A DNA stretch of 64,000 nt from Sulfomarinibacter sp963741385. Its GTDB lineage: Bacteria > Acidobacteriota > Thermoanaerobaculia > Thermoanaerobaculales > Sulfomarinibacteraceae. Positions 15,144 to 23,904 of the stretch are shown here, piece by piece (position 1 is the stretch's first letter; each line of letters opens with the position of its first letter). The DNA lies in assembly GCA_963741385.1 (NCBI GenBank), contig CAVUHO010000003.1:310001-374000 (forward strand), given 5' to 3'. The translations under genes were made by a program, and so were the position numbers. The notes beneath the pieces were generated by a model, which worked only from the letters and a program-made list of their open reading frames with translations, ran no database searches and had not been told where the DNA came from.

Positions 15144-16490
15144 GTGAATGACGTTCTCCGCCACCGCGCGCTGATGGTCTCGGGTTCGATCGACCGCGCG
15201 ATCCTTCACCTGGGTGCTCCGGCCGCCATGGCGGCGCTGCTTCAGGCGGGTTTCCTCGTCGTCGACACCTTCTGGCTCGGCCGGGTCGGACCGGTGGCGT
15301 TGGCAGCCGCCTCTACGGCAGGGTTCACCATGTGGCTGGCCCAGACCCTCGGCGAGGGCATGGCCTCGGGTTCGGGTTCGGTGCTCGCGGGATCGGTCGG
15401 CGCCGCCGACGAGGCGGGTGCGGCCCGCGCGGCTGCGGCCGGCCAGACCCTCGGTGTCTGGAGCGCGGCGATCGTGTCGGGCATCGGTCTGCTTACGAGC
15501 CACGCGGTTTTCGTCTTCATGGGGACCGCGCCCGATGTGACCGCCGAGGGTTTGCGCTACATGTGGGTCATCCTGGCCGGGATGCCGGCCTATTTCATTT
15601 TTGTGTGGATGTCGGCGGCGTTTCGCGCGGTCGGCGACGCCCGCACACCGCTCAAGCTTCTGGCGGTGGCCGCGGCGGTCAACCTGGTGGCGGACCCGCT
15701 GTTGATCTTCGGTATCGGACCGCTGCCCGCCCTCGGGGTAATGGGGGCTGCCATCGCCACCGTCGTGTCGTGGTCGGTCGCAGCGGTTCGCGGCTGGGTC
15801 CTCCTGGGTCGGCTCGGCATCAGGCCCCCGGTTCTCGGGTTCTTGGCGCCGCCCCTGGCCGAGACCTGGAGGTCGTTCCGGGTCGGCTTCCCGCTGGCCA
15901 TCGAAGGTGCGCTTTTTTCGTTGATCTACATCCTCCTGACCCGGGTCATCACCACCTTCGGTACCCCCGCGGTGGCCGCCCTCGGCGTGTGCCACAAGCT
16001 CGAAGTGCTCAACTACTTCGTGTGCGCCGGCATGGGGGCGGCCGCGACCACCCTGGTGGGTCAGAACCTCGGTTCCGGCGACGCTCGCCGGGCCGTGCGC
16101 TGCGCCTGGCGGACCCTGTTTCTGACCTGTTTGCCGGTGGGCGCCGTGACCGTGGTGCTCGTGGCCTTTCCGGAAGGGGCGATCCGTGTCTTTTCGAACG
16201 ATCCCGGCGTCGTCGAGGCGGGCACGACCTATGTCCTTCTGGTCGGCCTCACCCAGCTCTTCATGGCCGCCGAGGTGGTGCTGCTCGGTGCCTTCGCCGG
16301 TGCCCAGTGGACCGCCGTTCCCGCCGCGATCGAGATCGGTTTGACCGCGATCCGGGTCCCGCTCGCGATGTGGTTGGTATCTCGTGGTTGGGGCGTCGAG
16401 GCGGTGTGGATTGCCATCGCCTCCACGACTGTCGTCAAGGGCTCGACCCTGGCCGCTTTATTCGGGTTCCGGTACGGCCGCGGCCGCTAG
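15144..16490 (+). CDS. MATE-family efflux transporter
   Basis: About 448 residues with twelve hydrophobic segments in two homologous halves, starting GSIDRAILHLGAPAAMAALL, with the family's LVDTFWLG-like motif (VVDTFWLGRVG) and the second-half repeat around FRVGFPLAIEGALFSLIYI. MATE carriers export cationic drugs or metabolites by sodium or proton exchange; the substrate is unknown. The GTG at 15144 is chosen; an ATG at 15174 is possible. There is no Shine-Dalgarno. A TGC-TATCCT box at 15127-15135 ends eight bases before the GTG, so the transcript may be leaderless. The gene ends at the start of a degenerate micro-repeat. Confidence 0.88.
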   Translation: MNDVLRHRALMVSGSIDRAILHLGAPAAMAALLQAGFLVVDTFWLGRVGPVALAAASTAGFTMWLAQTLGEGMASGSGSVLAGSVGAADEAGAARAAAAGQTLGVWSAAIVSGIGLLTSHAVFVFMGTAPDVTAEGLRYMWVILAGMPAYFIFVWMSAAFRAVGDARTPLKLLAVAAAVNLVADPLLIFGIGPLPALGVMGAAIATVVSWSVAAVRGWVLLGRLGIRPPVLGFLAPPLAETWRSFRVGFPLAIEGALFSLIYILLTRVITTFGTPAVAALGVCHKLEVLNYFVCAGMGAAATTLVGQNLGSGDARRAVRCAWRTLFLTCLPVGAVTVVLVAFPEGAIRVFSNDPGVVEAGTTYVLLVGLTQLFMAAEVVLLGAFAGAQWTAVPAAIEIGLTAIRVPLAMWLVSRGWGVEAVWIAIASTTVVKGSTLAALFGFRYGRGR

Positions 16491-16536
16491 GGAACGTTTG
16501 AACCTTGAAACGTTCAACGTTCCAACGTTTGCGGGG
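16490..16536. repeat. Micro-tandem repeat, AACGTT units
   Basis: Several imperfect 7-8-base units containing AACGTT between the MATE stop and the aldolase promoter region. A -10-like TACAAT follows at 16543-16548. Confidence 0.65.
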
Positions 16537-16571
16537 ATGCCTTACAATGTTCCAGCACACGGGAGGAAAAC

Positions 16572-17620
<1,049 letters not shown>

Positions 17621-17621
<1 letters not shown>

Positions 17622-17655
17622 CAATTCGTCCCGCCGAGGCGGCGTGACGAATTGC
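17621..17655. repeat. GCAATTC-bounded perfect hairpin 1
   Basis: Arms GCAATTCGTC and GACGAATTGC close an inner CCGCC/GGCGG stem. It starts on the last base of the aldolase stop codon and is a likely mRNA-end structure, although no T-run follows. Confidence 0.8.
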
Positions 17656-17657
17656 AG

Positions 17658-17686
17658 CGAGCCCCCGCGGCGACCGCGGGGGCTCG
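17658..17686. terminator. Thirteen-pair GC hairpin between convergent genes
   Basis: CGAGCCCCCGCGG pairs perfectly with its complement around a three-base CGA loop, midway between the aldolase and acyl-CoA dehydrogenase stops. Without a U-tract on either strand it may block rather than release polymerase, or protect 3' ends. Confidence 0.6.
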
Positions 17687-17726
17687 AAGTTCGTTCCCAT
17701 TCGCCGCGGGCGCAGCTCGCGGCGCT

Positions 17727-17764
17727 GCAATTCTGACCGCCGGCCCTGCGGCGGTCAGAATTGC
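17727..17764. repeat. GCAATTC-bounded perfect hairpin 2
   Basis: Sixteen-base arms starting GCAATTCTGACC, six-base loop. It ends on the first base of the acyl-CoA dehydrogenase stop on the minus strand, so both convergent genes read TAGCAATTC over their stops. Confidence 0.8.
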
Positions 17765-19605
17765 TACATGATCGCGTAGAGAGGCGTCTTCTCGCCGGAG
17801 CGGATGGCCGCACCCTTGGCCGCCACCGTCGGCAGCGCTCGGTAGGCGAAGTGAATCGCGGTTTGGATCTTGTTGTGGTAGAAGGCGGCCTCGGCGTTGT
17901 CCATGAGAAACGCCTTGTAGGCCTTCTTGTCGTCGGAGCCGACACCCTTCTCGGCGAGAATGGCCGCCAGTTTTTCCTTGGCGAGGAGGGCCTGCTCCAT
18001 CAGGAAGTGGGCCCCGAGAACCGTGCCGACCATGTCGAGCAGCGGCGGCGCGTTGAGCAGGACCAACTGAATGGCGTCGGGGCGTTTGGTCAGCTCCTTG
18101 GAGATCGTCTCGATCTGTTTGAGGGCCGCGGCCAGCATCCACGCCGGCTCCATCAGTTCGGGATCGCCCTTGGCCTTCTTGAAGGTGGCCTCGGCCATCC
18201 CCAGCAGCTCGCGGATGGTCTGGCCGTTGTTCATCGGCAGCTTGCGGGCGACAAAATCGAGTGCCTGAATACCGTTGGTTCCTTCGTAGATGGTGGCGAT
18301 CTCGACGTCGCGCATGAACTGCTCGGCCGGATAGTCGCTGGTGTAACCGTAGCCACCATGCACCTGCAGACACCAGTGGGTCACCTGGAGGCCCCACTCC
18401 GAGCACCACGCCTTGCAGATGGGGGTCAGCATCTCGACGTAGCTGTGGTAGCGCTCGCCCTCTTCGCCCTCGGTGAGGTGGGACTTGTCGATGTAGTAGG
18501 CGGTCTGGTAGAGGATCGCCCGCATCGCCTCGGTGTAGGCCTTGGAACTCAGGAGCATCCGGCGCACGTCCGGGTGCTCGATGATCGGCACCTGCGGCGC
18601 CTCCGGGTTCTTCATCTCTTTCCAGTTGCGGCTCTGCAGCCGTTCTTTCGAGTAGGAGAGCGCCTGCTGGTGGGCTGCTCCGGCGGCGGCGAGGCCCTGC
18701 AGACCGACGTCGACCCGCGCCGGATTCATGAGGTGGAACATGAGCTTCATGCCCTGTTCCTCCTCGCCAAGCAGGAAGCCCTGGCAGCCGTCGTTCTGGC
18801 CGAAGACCAGGGTGCAGGTGGGCGAGCCGTGGATGCCCATTTTTTCTTCGATGTTGTTGGTGAAGACGTCGTTGGGCTCACCCAGTGAACCGTCGGCGTT
18901 GACCCGGATCTTGGGGACGATGAAGAGCGAGAGCCCCTTCGTTCCAACCGGTGCCCCCGGGGTGCGGGCGAGGACCAGGTGGACAATGTTGTCGGCGAGA
19001 TCGTGATCGCCGCCGGTGATGAAGATCTTCTCGCCGGAGATGGCATACGACCCGTCATCCTGTTTGACCGCCTTGGTCTTCGAGGCTCCGACGTCGGAAC
19101 CTGCCTGCGCTTCGGTGAGGCACATGGTTCCGGTCCATTCACCCGAGTAGAGCTTTTCGACGTAATGCGCCTTCTGCTCGTCGGTGCCGAAGCCTTCGAT
19201 CATGGCGCCGGCGCCGCGGGTCAGCATCAGGGTCAGCGACAGCGACACGTTGGCGCCGTTGAAAAACTCGTTGACTGCGGTGCCCACGGTCTCCGGTAGA
19301 CCCATGCCGCCGAACTCGGGGCTTGCGAGCAGACCGATCCAGCCGCCTTCGCAGATGGTCTTGAAAACCGGTTTGAAGGACTCCGGCAGGGTGACCTTGC
19401 CGGCGGCGTACTGGGCGCCGATGCGGTCACCGTCCTCGTTGCACGGAGCCATCTGTTCCTGGGCGATCTTGAGCCCCTCGTCGATGACCATCCCGATGTT
19501 TTCCTCGTCCCAGTCGGCGAATTTCTCCGCCTCGAGGACCTCTCCGATCTTGAGCCATTCGAAGAGCTGGAACTTGATGTCACGCACGTCTACTTTGTAA
19601 TCCAC
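17764..19605 (-). CDS. Acyl-CoA dehydrogenase, long form
   Basis: A 613-residue flavoprotein that oxidises acyl-CoA to enoyl-CoA. The N-terminal and middle domains carry the FAD and substrate signatures MCLTEAQAGSDVG and EKMGIHGSPTC. The C-terminal four-helix domain has HWCLQVHGGYGYTSDYPAEQ and ATIYEGTNGIQALDFVARKL, in which Glu of YEGTNG is the usual catalytic base. The extra 150 C-terminal residues match the long acyl-CoA dehydrogenase class that includes methylmercaptopropionyl-CoA dehydrogenases, but substrate cannot be assigned. GGAGG lies just upstream of the start, and a FadR-like operator at 19645 covers the probable -35 region, suggesting control by acyl-CoA levels. Confidence 0.92.
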   Translation of the reverse strand: MDYKVDVRDIKFQLFEWLKIGEVLEAEKFADWDEENIGMVIDEGLKIAQEQMAPCNEDGDRIGAQYAAGKVTLPESFKPVFKTICEGGWIGLLASPEFGGMGLPETVGTAVNEFFNGANVSLSLTLMLTRGAGAMIEGFGTDEQKAHYVEKLYSGEWTGTMCLTEAQAGSDVGASKTKAVKQDDGSYAISGEKIFITGGDHDLADNIVHLVLARTPGAPVGTKGLSLFIVPKIRVNADGSLGEPNDVFTNNIEEKMGIHGSPTCTLVFGQNDGCQGFLLGEEEQGMKLMFHLMNPARVDVGLQGLAAAGAAHQQALSYSKERLQSRNWKEMKNPEAPQVPIIEHPDVRRMLLSSKAYTEAMRAILYQTAYYIDKSHLTEGEEGERYHSYVEMLTPICKAWCSEWGLQVTHWCLQVHGGYGYTSDYPAEQFMRDVEIATIYEGTNGIQALDFVARKLPMNNGQTIRELLGMAEATFKKAKGDPELMEPAWMLAAALKQIETISKELTKRPDAIQLVLLNAPPLLDMVGTVLGAHFLMEQALLAKEKLAAILAEKGVGSDDKKAYKAFLMDNAEAAFYHNKIQTAIHFAYRALPTVAAKGAAIRSGEKTPLYAIM

Positions 19606-19622
19606 AGCTGACCTCCGGCGGG

Positions 19623-19628
19623 AAGATA
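19623..19628 (-). promoter_or_regulatory. Candidate -10 box for the acyl-CoA dehydrogenase gene
   Basis: TATCTT on the minus strand, 17-22 bases ahead of the start codon region and 15 bases downstream of the palindromic operator. Confidence 0.4.
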
Positions 19629-19644
19629 AAAGGGGCTCTCAACA

Positions 19645-19662
19645 TGAATGAACACTCATTCA
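19645..19662 (-). promoter_or_regulatory. FadR (TetR-family)-like operator
   Basis: TGAATGAACACTCATTCA is a palindrome with perfect seven-base arms (eight if the next bases are counted) and a four-base centre. It agrees with the Bacillus FadR box TGAATGAMTANTCATTCA at all arm positions, with one difference in the centre. It lies about 40 bases upstream of the acyl-CoA dehydrogenase start, overlapping the inferred -35. No TetR-family gene is in the window. Confidence 0.7.
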
Positions 19663-19710
19663 TTCTCTCCGAAGTGCGGCACGATTGCAAGGATTTTTTG
19701 TCAAGCTGCG

Positions 19711-19761
19711 GCAATTCCGGCGATGAAGGGCCGTTCCACGGCCCTTCATCGCCGGAATTGC
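19711..19761. repeat. GCAATTC-bounded 24-pair perfect hairpin
   Basis: Two 24-base arms beginning GCAATTCCGGCGATG and its exact complement, separated by a three-base TCC loop. Longest perfect inverted repeat in the window. Confidence 0.85.
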
Positions 19762-19773
19762 TGGGGTAGTGAG

Positions 19774-19828
19774 GCAATGAGGCAGCGAGCAGGATCCGAG
19801 AGGGCCCGAGGCCCTTTTGCCTCATTGC
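19774..19828. repeat. GCAAT-bounded inverted repeat
   Basis: Arms GCAATGAGGCA and TGCCTCATTGC flank about 33 bases that contain a further GGGCC/GGCCC pairing. Directly follows the 24-pair hairpin. Confidence 0.7.
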
Positions 19829-19935
19829 AAGGCCGCCCGGCGCCCGCGGGGGAGCAGGGGAGACACGCTCCTCATCACGTCTGGGTCGTTTCGGCAGGAG
19901 ACGACTGCCATCTCGAGCGAGCGACCGCTCCTTCC

Positions 19936-20090
19936 TGTCATCCCGACCGAAGGCCCAGCGGGCCGTAGCGGAGGGATCTGTTCGATTCGGCTCCGCGACG
20001 GGTTTTAAAAGGGCTCGTGAAGGCGACCTATCGGTCGCCAGTCGCCATTTCACAGGTCCCTCGGCTCGCTCCTGCTCGCTCGGGATGACA
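19936..20090. repeat. Dispersed GTCATCCCGACCGA palindromic repeat, second locus
   Basis: It opens TGTCATCCCGACCGA, continues through GCGGAGGGATCTG and closes inverted as GCTCGCTCGGGATGACA. The ends match the 9.45 kb locus, but the roughly 90-base interior is unrelated. It fills most of the remaining gap between the acyl-CoA dehydrogenase promoter and pnp. Confidence 0.85.
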
Positions 20091-20192
20091 GTTTGAAGGG
20101 CCTGCTCGCCAAGGCTGACGGTATGAATGGTCTGTATGAACGCCGCCTCCCGTTCTCGCTTTCCCCTTCCAACCCCGGGCAGGTGTGAACAC

Positions 20193-20218
20193 AAAAAAGC
20201 CGGCCATGTGGCCGGCTT
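20193..20218 (-). terminator. Rho-independent terminator of the rimP-pnp operon
   Basis: Read on the minus strand, AGCCGGCC and GGCCGGCT form an eight-pair stem around a four-base loop, followed by a T-run. It lies 24 bases after the pnp stop. Confidence 0.93.
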
Positions 20219-20241
20219 GTTGAAAGTTCATGAGTGCGAGA

Positions 20242-22470
20242 TCAGTTCCGCCGCGGTCCGCGGTCGCGCCCGCCGCCCGGAGGGCGTCCACGACCACCAC
20301 TGGGGCGGCCGCCGCGGTCGTCCCGCCTCGGGGGACTGGTGTCGCGTTCCGGGATCTCCTCGCCGCGCTCGCGCGCCTCGTCCTCGAGGATGACCCGTCG
20401 CGAGAGCTTGATGCGGTCGTTGGCATCGATGTCGATGATGCGGACCCTGAGTTCGTCGCCCTCGTTGAGCACGTCACGGATATCGGGGATCCGCTCCAGC
20501 GAGAGCTCGGAGATGTGGACCAGACCGTCACGGCCGGGAAGGATCTCGACAAAGGCGCCGTAGGGCTCGATGCGGCGCGCGACGCCGTCGAATTCTTCAC
20601 CGATCTTCGGCTGTTTCGTCAGACCCTCGATCATCTGGATGGCCTTCTGGGCGGCCTCCATGTCGGCGGTGGCGATCTGGACTGTGCCGTCGTCCTCGAC
20701 GTTGATCTTGGCGCCGGTGGTGTCGACGATGTGGCGGATCATCTTGCCGCCGGGGCCGATGACGTTGCGGATCTGATCGATTTCGATCTTGATCTGGATG
20801 ATCCGCGGTGCGAACCGCGAAATGTCTTCGCGTCCCTTGTTGATGGCCGAGGCCATGCTGTCGAGGAGCTGCAGGCGGCCCTTGCGCGCCTGTTCCATGG
20901 CCTCTTCGAGGATGTGGCGGCTCAAGCCCTCGACCTTGATGTCCATCTGCAGGGCGGTGATGCCGTTGGCGGTACCGGCGACCTTGAAATCCATGTCGCC
21001 GTAGTGGTCCTCTTGACCGGCGATGTCGGTCAGCACTGCGTATTTGCCGCCTTCGGAAACCAGACCCATGGCGATTCCCGCCACCGCGCCCTTGAGCGGG
21101 GTACCGGCGTCCATCATCGCCATGGACCCGCCGCAGATCGAGGCCATGGACGAGGAACCGTTGGATTCCAAGATGTCGGACACGATCCGGATCGTGTAGG
21201 GGAACTCCTCCGTGGTCGGGCGAACCGGCAGGAGAGCACGCCGCGCCAGCGCGCCGTGGCCGATCTCGCGCCGGCCCGGACCGCGCAGAAACTTCACCTC
21301 GCCCACCGAGAACGGCGGGAAGTTGTAGTGCAGCATGAAGGGGTTACGGGAATCTCCTTCGAAAGCTTCGACGAGCTGAGAGTCATCCGACGTGCCGAGG
21401 GTGCAGGTCACGAGGGCCTGGGTCTCGCCGCGGGTGAAGAGGGCGGAACCGTGTGCACGCGGCAGCACGCCGACTTCGCAGGTCACCTGGCGGATCTGGT
21501 CGAACGCGCGTCCGTCGAGGCGCTTGCGGTCGACGAGGATGGTCTCGCGGGTGATTGCTTTGACCATCGAATGGAAGATGTTTTTGACCCACGAGGTCTT
21601 CTCGTCGACTTCCGCCTCAGTGAGTTCGGCGAGCGCCTTTTCGCGCACCACATCGGCCGCGTCCTTCTGCTCAAACTTGCCGCGAACGTTGAGGGCCTCG
21701 CGCAGTTCGTCGGTCCAACGGCTGCGGATGGACTCGGCGAAATCGGCCGGCCACGGGTCAGCCGGGCTCTCGAAGGGCATCTTCGCGACGTTGAGCTCGG
21801 CCACGAACTCGCGCTGGAGGGCGATGATCTTCTTGACTTCGCGGTGGGCGAGATCGAGCGCATCGAGGATGACCGACTCCGGCAGTTCGTTCGCACCACA
21901 TTCCACCATCGCCAGCGCGTCCTCGGTTGCGGCGACCGTGAGGTCGAGATCGCTCAGTTTTTGCTGTTCATAGGTGGGGAAGACCACCAGTTCGCCGTCG
22001 ACGCGTCCGATGCGCACACCGGCAATGGCCTTCTCGAAGGGGATCTTGGCCGACATCAGGAGGGCCAGTGAAGCGCCCGAGATGCCGTAGATGTCCGGGC
22101 AGAATTCATTGTCGGCCGAAATCACCCAGGCGATGACCTGGGTCTCGCGGTAGTAACCACTGGGGAACAGCGGTCTGAGACCGCGGTCGATCAACCGGCA
22201 GGTCAGGATCTCCCGTTCGGTCGGTCGTCCTTCGCGTTTGAAGAACCCACCGGGTATGCGGCCGCCGGCATAGGTGTTTTCGCGGTAGTCCACCGTCAGG
22301 GGGAGGAAGTCCACCCCTTGACGCTGGCTCTCCTCGGAGCATGCGGTGACGAGAACCATGGTGTCGCCCATCCGGAGGACGGTCGATCCGTCCGCCTGCT
22401 TGGCGATCTTGCCGGTCTCGAATTGCAGGGTCTTGCCGTCGATCTCGACGGACTTCGTGATGACATTCAT
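20242..22470 (-). CDS. pnp: Polynucleotide phosphorylase
   Basis: A 742-residue exoribonuclease that degrades RNA 3' to 5' by phosphorolysis. It has two RNase PH-like domains (VDYRENTYAGGRIPGGFFKR in the first; FPYTIRIVSDILESNGSSSM and GLVSEGGKYAVLTDIAGQED in the second) around a helical domain. A KH domain (IRNVIGPGGKMIRHIVDTTG) and an S1 domain (GVARRIEPYGAFVEILPGRD) follow, then an Arg/Gly-rich tail of about 30 residues that may add RNA affinity. It is the last gene of the operon after rpsO, the order seen in E. coli. A stem-loop in the 102-base rpsO-pnp spacer could be a processing or control site. Confidence 0.97.
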   Translation of the reverse strand: MNVITKSVEIDGKTLQFETGKIAKQADGSTVLRMGDTMVLVTACSEESQRQGVDFLPLTVDYRENTYAGGRIPGGFFKREGRPTEREILTCRLIDRGLRPLFPSGYYRETQVIAWVISADNEFCPDIYGISGASLALLMSAKIPFEKAIAGVRIGRVDGELVVFPTYEQQKLSDLDLTVAATEDALAMVECGANELPESVILDALDLAHREVKKIIALQREFVAELNVAKMPFESPADPWPADFAESIRSRWTDELREALNVRGKFEQKDAADVVREKALAELTEAEVDEKTSWVKNIFHSMVKAITRETILVDRKRLDGRAFDQIRQVTCEVGVLPRAHGSALFTRGETQALVTCTLGTSDDSQLVEAFEGDSRNPFMLHYNFPPFSVGEVKFLRGPGRREIGHGALARRALLPVRPTTEEFPYTIRIVSDILESNGSSSMASICGGSMAMMDAGTPLKGAVAGIAMGLVSEGGKYAVLTDIAGQEDHYGDMDFKVAGTANGITALQMDIKVEGLSRHILEEAMEQARKGRLQLLDSMASAINKGREDISRFAPRIIQIKIEIDQIRNVIGPGGKMIRHIVDTTGAKINVEDDGTVQIATADMEAAQKAIQMIEGLTKQPKIGEEFDGVARRIEPYGAFVEILPGRDGLVHISELSLERIPDIRDVLNEGDELRVRIIDIDANDRIKLSRRVILEDEARERGEEIPERDTSPPRRDDRGGRPSGGRGRPPGGGRDRGPRRN

Positions 22471-22502
22471 TCAATTTTCCAATCTTCAGGCGCGCGTCAT
22501 CA

Positions 22503-22541
22503 GACCCTCTATTCTGCCGCCTGTGCAGCAGTGAGAGGGTC
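22503..22541 (-). promoter_or_regulatory. Stem-loop in the rpsO-pnp spacer
   Basis: GACCCTCT and AGAGGGTC pair on either side of a 23-base segment that itself contains CTGC/GCAG pairing. There is no following T-run, so it is not an intrinsic terminator. Its position equals that of the RNase III-cleaved hairpin through which E. coli PNPase controls its own mRNA. Confidence 0.6.
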
Positions 22542-22572
22542 CGACACGCATCTTCCTGGGGTAATCAGTGTT

Positions 22573-22842
22573 CTAACCCCTGAGTCCCAACCGCTCCACG
22601 AGCTCACGATAGCGAGTGATGTCCTTCGCCTTCAGGTACTCGAGGAGCCGGCGACGGCGGCCGACCAGACGCAACAGGCCGCGACGGGAGTGAAAGTCCT
22701 TCTTGAAGCTCTTGAAGTGCTCCGTGAGGAACTGAATCCGGCGGGTCAGCAGCGCGATCTGCACCTCCGGCGAACCGGTGTCGTTCGGGTGGGTGCGGTA
22801 CTCGTCGATAATTGTCAGTTTCTGGGCGTCAAAGTGACTCAT
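22573..22842 (-). CDS. rpsO: 30S ribosomal protein S15
   Basis: The 89-residue protein, standard S15 length, contains the conserved TGSPEVQIALLTRRI and LTEHFKSFKKDFHSRRGLLR segments that contact 16S rRNA helices 20-22. The ATG at 22842 has GGAGGA upstream; a longer frame to 22914 has no family support. Sits between truB and pnp. Confidence 0.97.
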   Translation of the reverse strand: MSHFDAQKLTIIDEYRTHPNDTGSPEVQIALLTRRIQFLTEHFKSFKKDFHSRRGLLRLVGRRRRLLEYLKAKDITRYRELVERLGLRG

Positions 22843-22932
22843 CCATTCCTCCACTGTCCTCCGGTGGCGAGGAGGCATCGGTACGGTAGCAGGAAGCAGG
22901 TATTCTCGCAACATTTCGGTGTGTTCATTGTG

Positions 22933-23904
22933 TTATTTCCGGCGTGAGCGGCCGCCGTCGGACGACTCCAGGACCATCTCCGGAGCGACACTGAGCGTAC
23001 GCCCCCGAGCCAATACCGCCTTCACCGTACCGATCCCGAGAAGGCCTTTGTCGGCGCCTCGAACGACCACGCTGGCGCCGTTGTCGACGCCCGTCAGCCC
23101 CGGGCTGAAAACCACGACGTCCTGGCCGTGGACGAAACGATCCGCAGCAGTGGTGTTGAGATCAATCTCGGCGAACGGCAGGGCGATGCTCTCGATCGGA
23201 ACCCAGGCGGAACTGCCAATGACATCTTCCGGCTGTTTGGCGTTGTCGAGAGCGTCTTGAGAGAGGGCGTCGACTGCAGTGTAGGGTCCGATCGATGCGC
23301 GGTGCAGGTTCTGCAGAAAGCCACCACAACCGAGTTCGACCCCGATGTCGTGGGCCAATGACCGCACGTAGAACCCGGTCGAAGTCGTGGCGTCGACGGC
23401 GAGGACATCCGGCGCTGTCACCCGCATACTGAGTTCTTCGACCCGCACTGTCTTGGGCTCGGGGTTGACCTCCTCGCCATTGCGGGCCAGCTCATACAGT
23501 TTCTTGCCACGTACCTTTTTTGCAGAGTACGGTGGCGGCACCTGTTGGATCTTGCCTGAAAACTGCGTGGTGAGCCGGGAGATGACGTCTTCATCGAGCG
23601 CCGGCGGTTCGCCTCGGGGACCCACGGCGTCGCCCTCGCCGTCGTAGGTCGTCGTGGCGTGGCCGAGCCGCACTTCGCCCAGATACCGTTTGTCCCACTT
23701 GAGGAGAAACTGCTGGAGGCGGGTCGCTTGCCCGACGCACAACAGAAGGAGGCCTTCGGCAAGTGGGTCGAGAGTCCCGGTGTGTCCGATGCGCCGCTCG
23801 CCGAGGGCCTTGCGCGCCATGTCGACCACGTCGTGGGAGGTCGGGCCGGCCTTCTTGAAGACCGGCAGAAGGCCGTTGAATCGCGATGGACGCCGGCGGC
23901 TCAA
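22933..23904 (-). CDS. truB: tRNA pseudouridine-55 synthase
   Basis: A 323-residue enzyme that makes pseudouridine 55 in the T-loop of tRNAs. The catalytic Asp is in GHTGTLDPLAEGLLL, with KRYLGEVRLGHATTTYDGEG, VPPPYSAKKVRGKKLYELAR and FYVRSLAHDIG following, then a C-terminal PUA-like domain. The likely start is a TTG at 23904 that overlaps the nrnA stop (TTGA) and has GGAG seven bases upstream; no ATG is suitably placed. The coupling suggests its translation depends on nrnA. Confidence 0.93.
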   Translation of the reverse strand: MSRRRPSRFNGLLPVFKKAGPTSHDVVDMARKALGERRIGHTGTLDPLAEGLLLLCVGQATRLQQFLLKWDKRYLGEVRLGHATTTYDGEGDAVGPRGEPPALDEDVISRLTTQFSGKIQQVPPPYSAKKVRGKKLYELARNGEEVNPEPKTVRVEELSMRVTAPDVLAVDATTSTGFYVRSLAHDIGVELGCGGFLQNLHRASIGPYTAVDALSQDALDNAKQPEDVIGSSAWVPIESIALPFAEIDLNTTAADRFVHGQDVVVFSPGLTGVDNGASVVVRGADKGLLGIGTVKAVLARGRTLSVAPEMVLESSDGGRSRRK

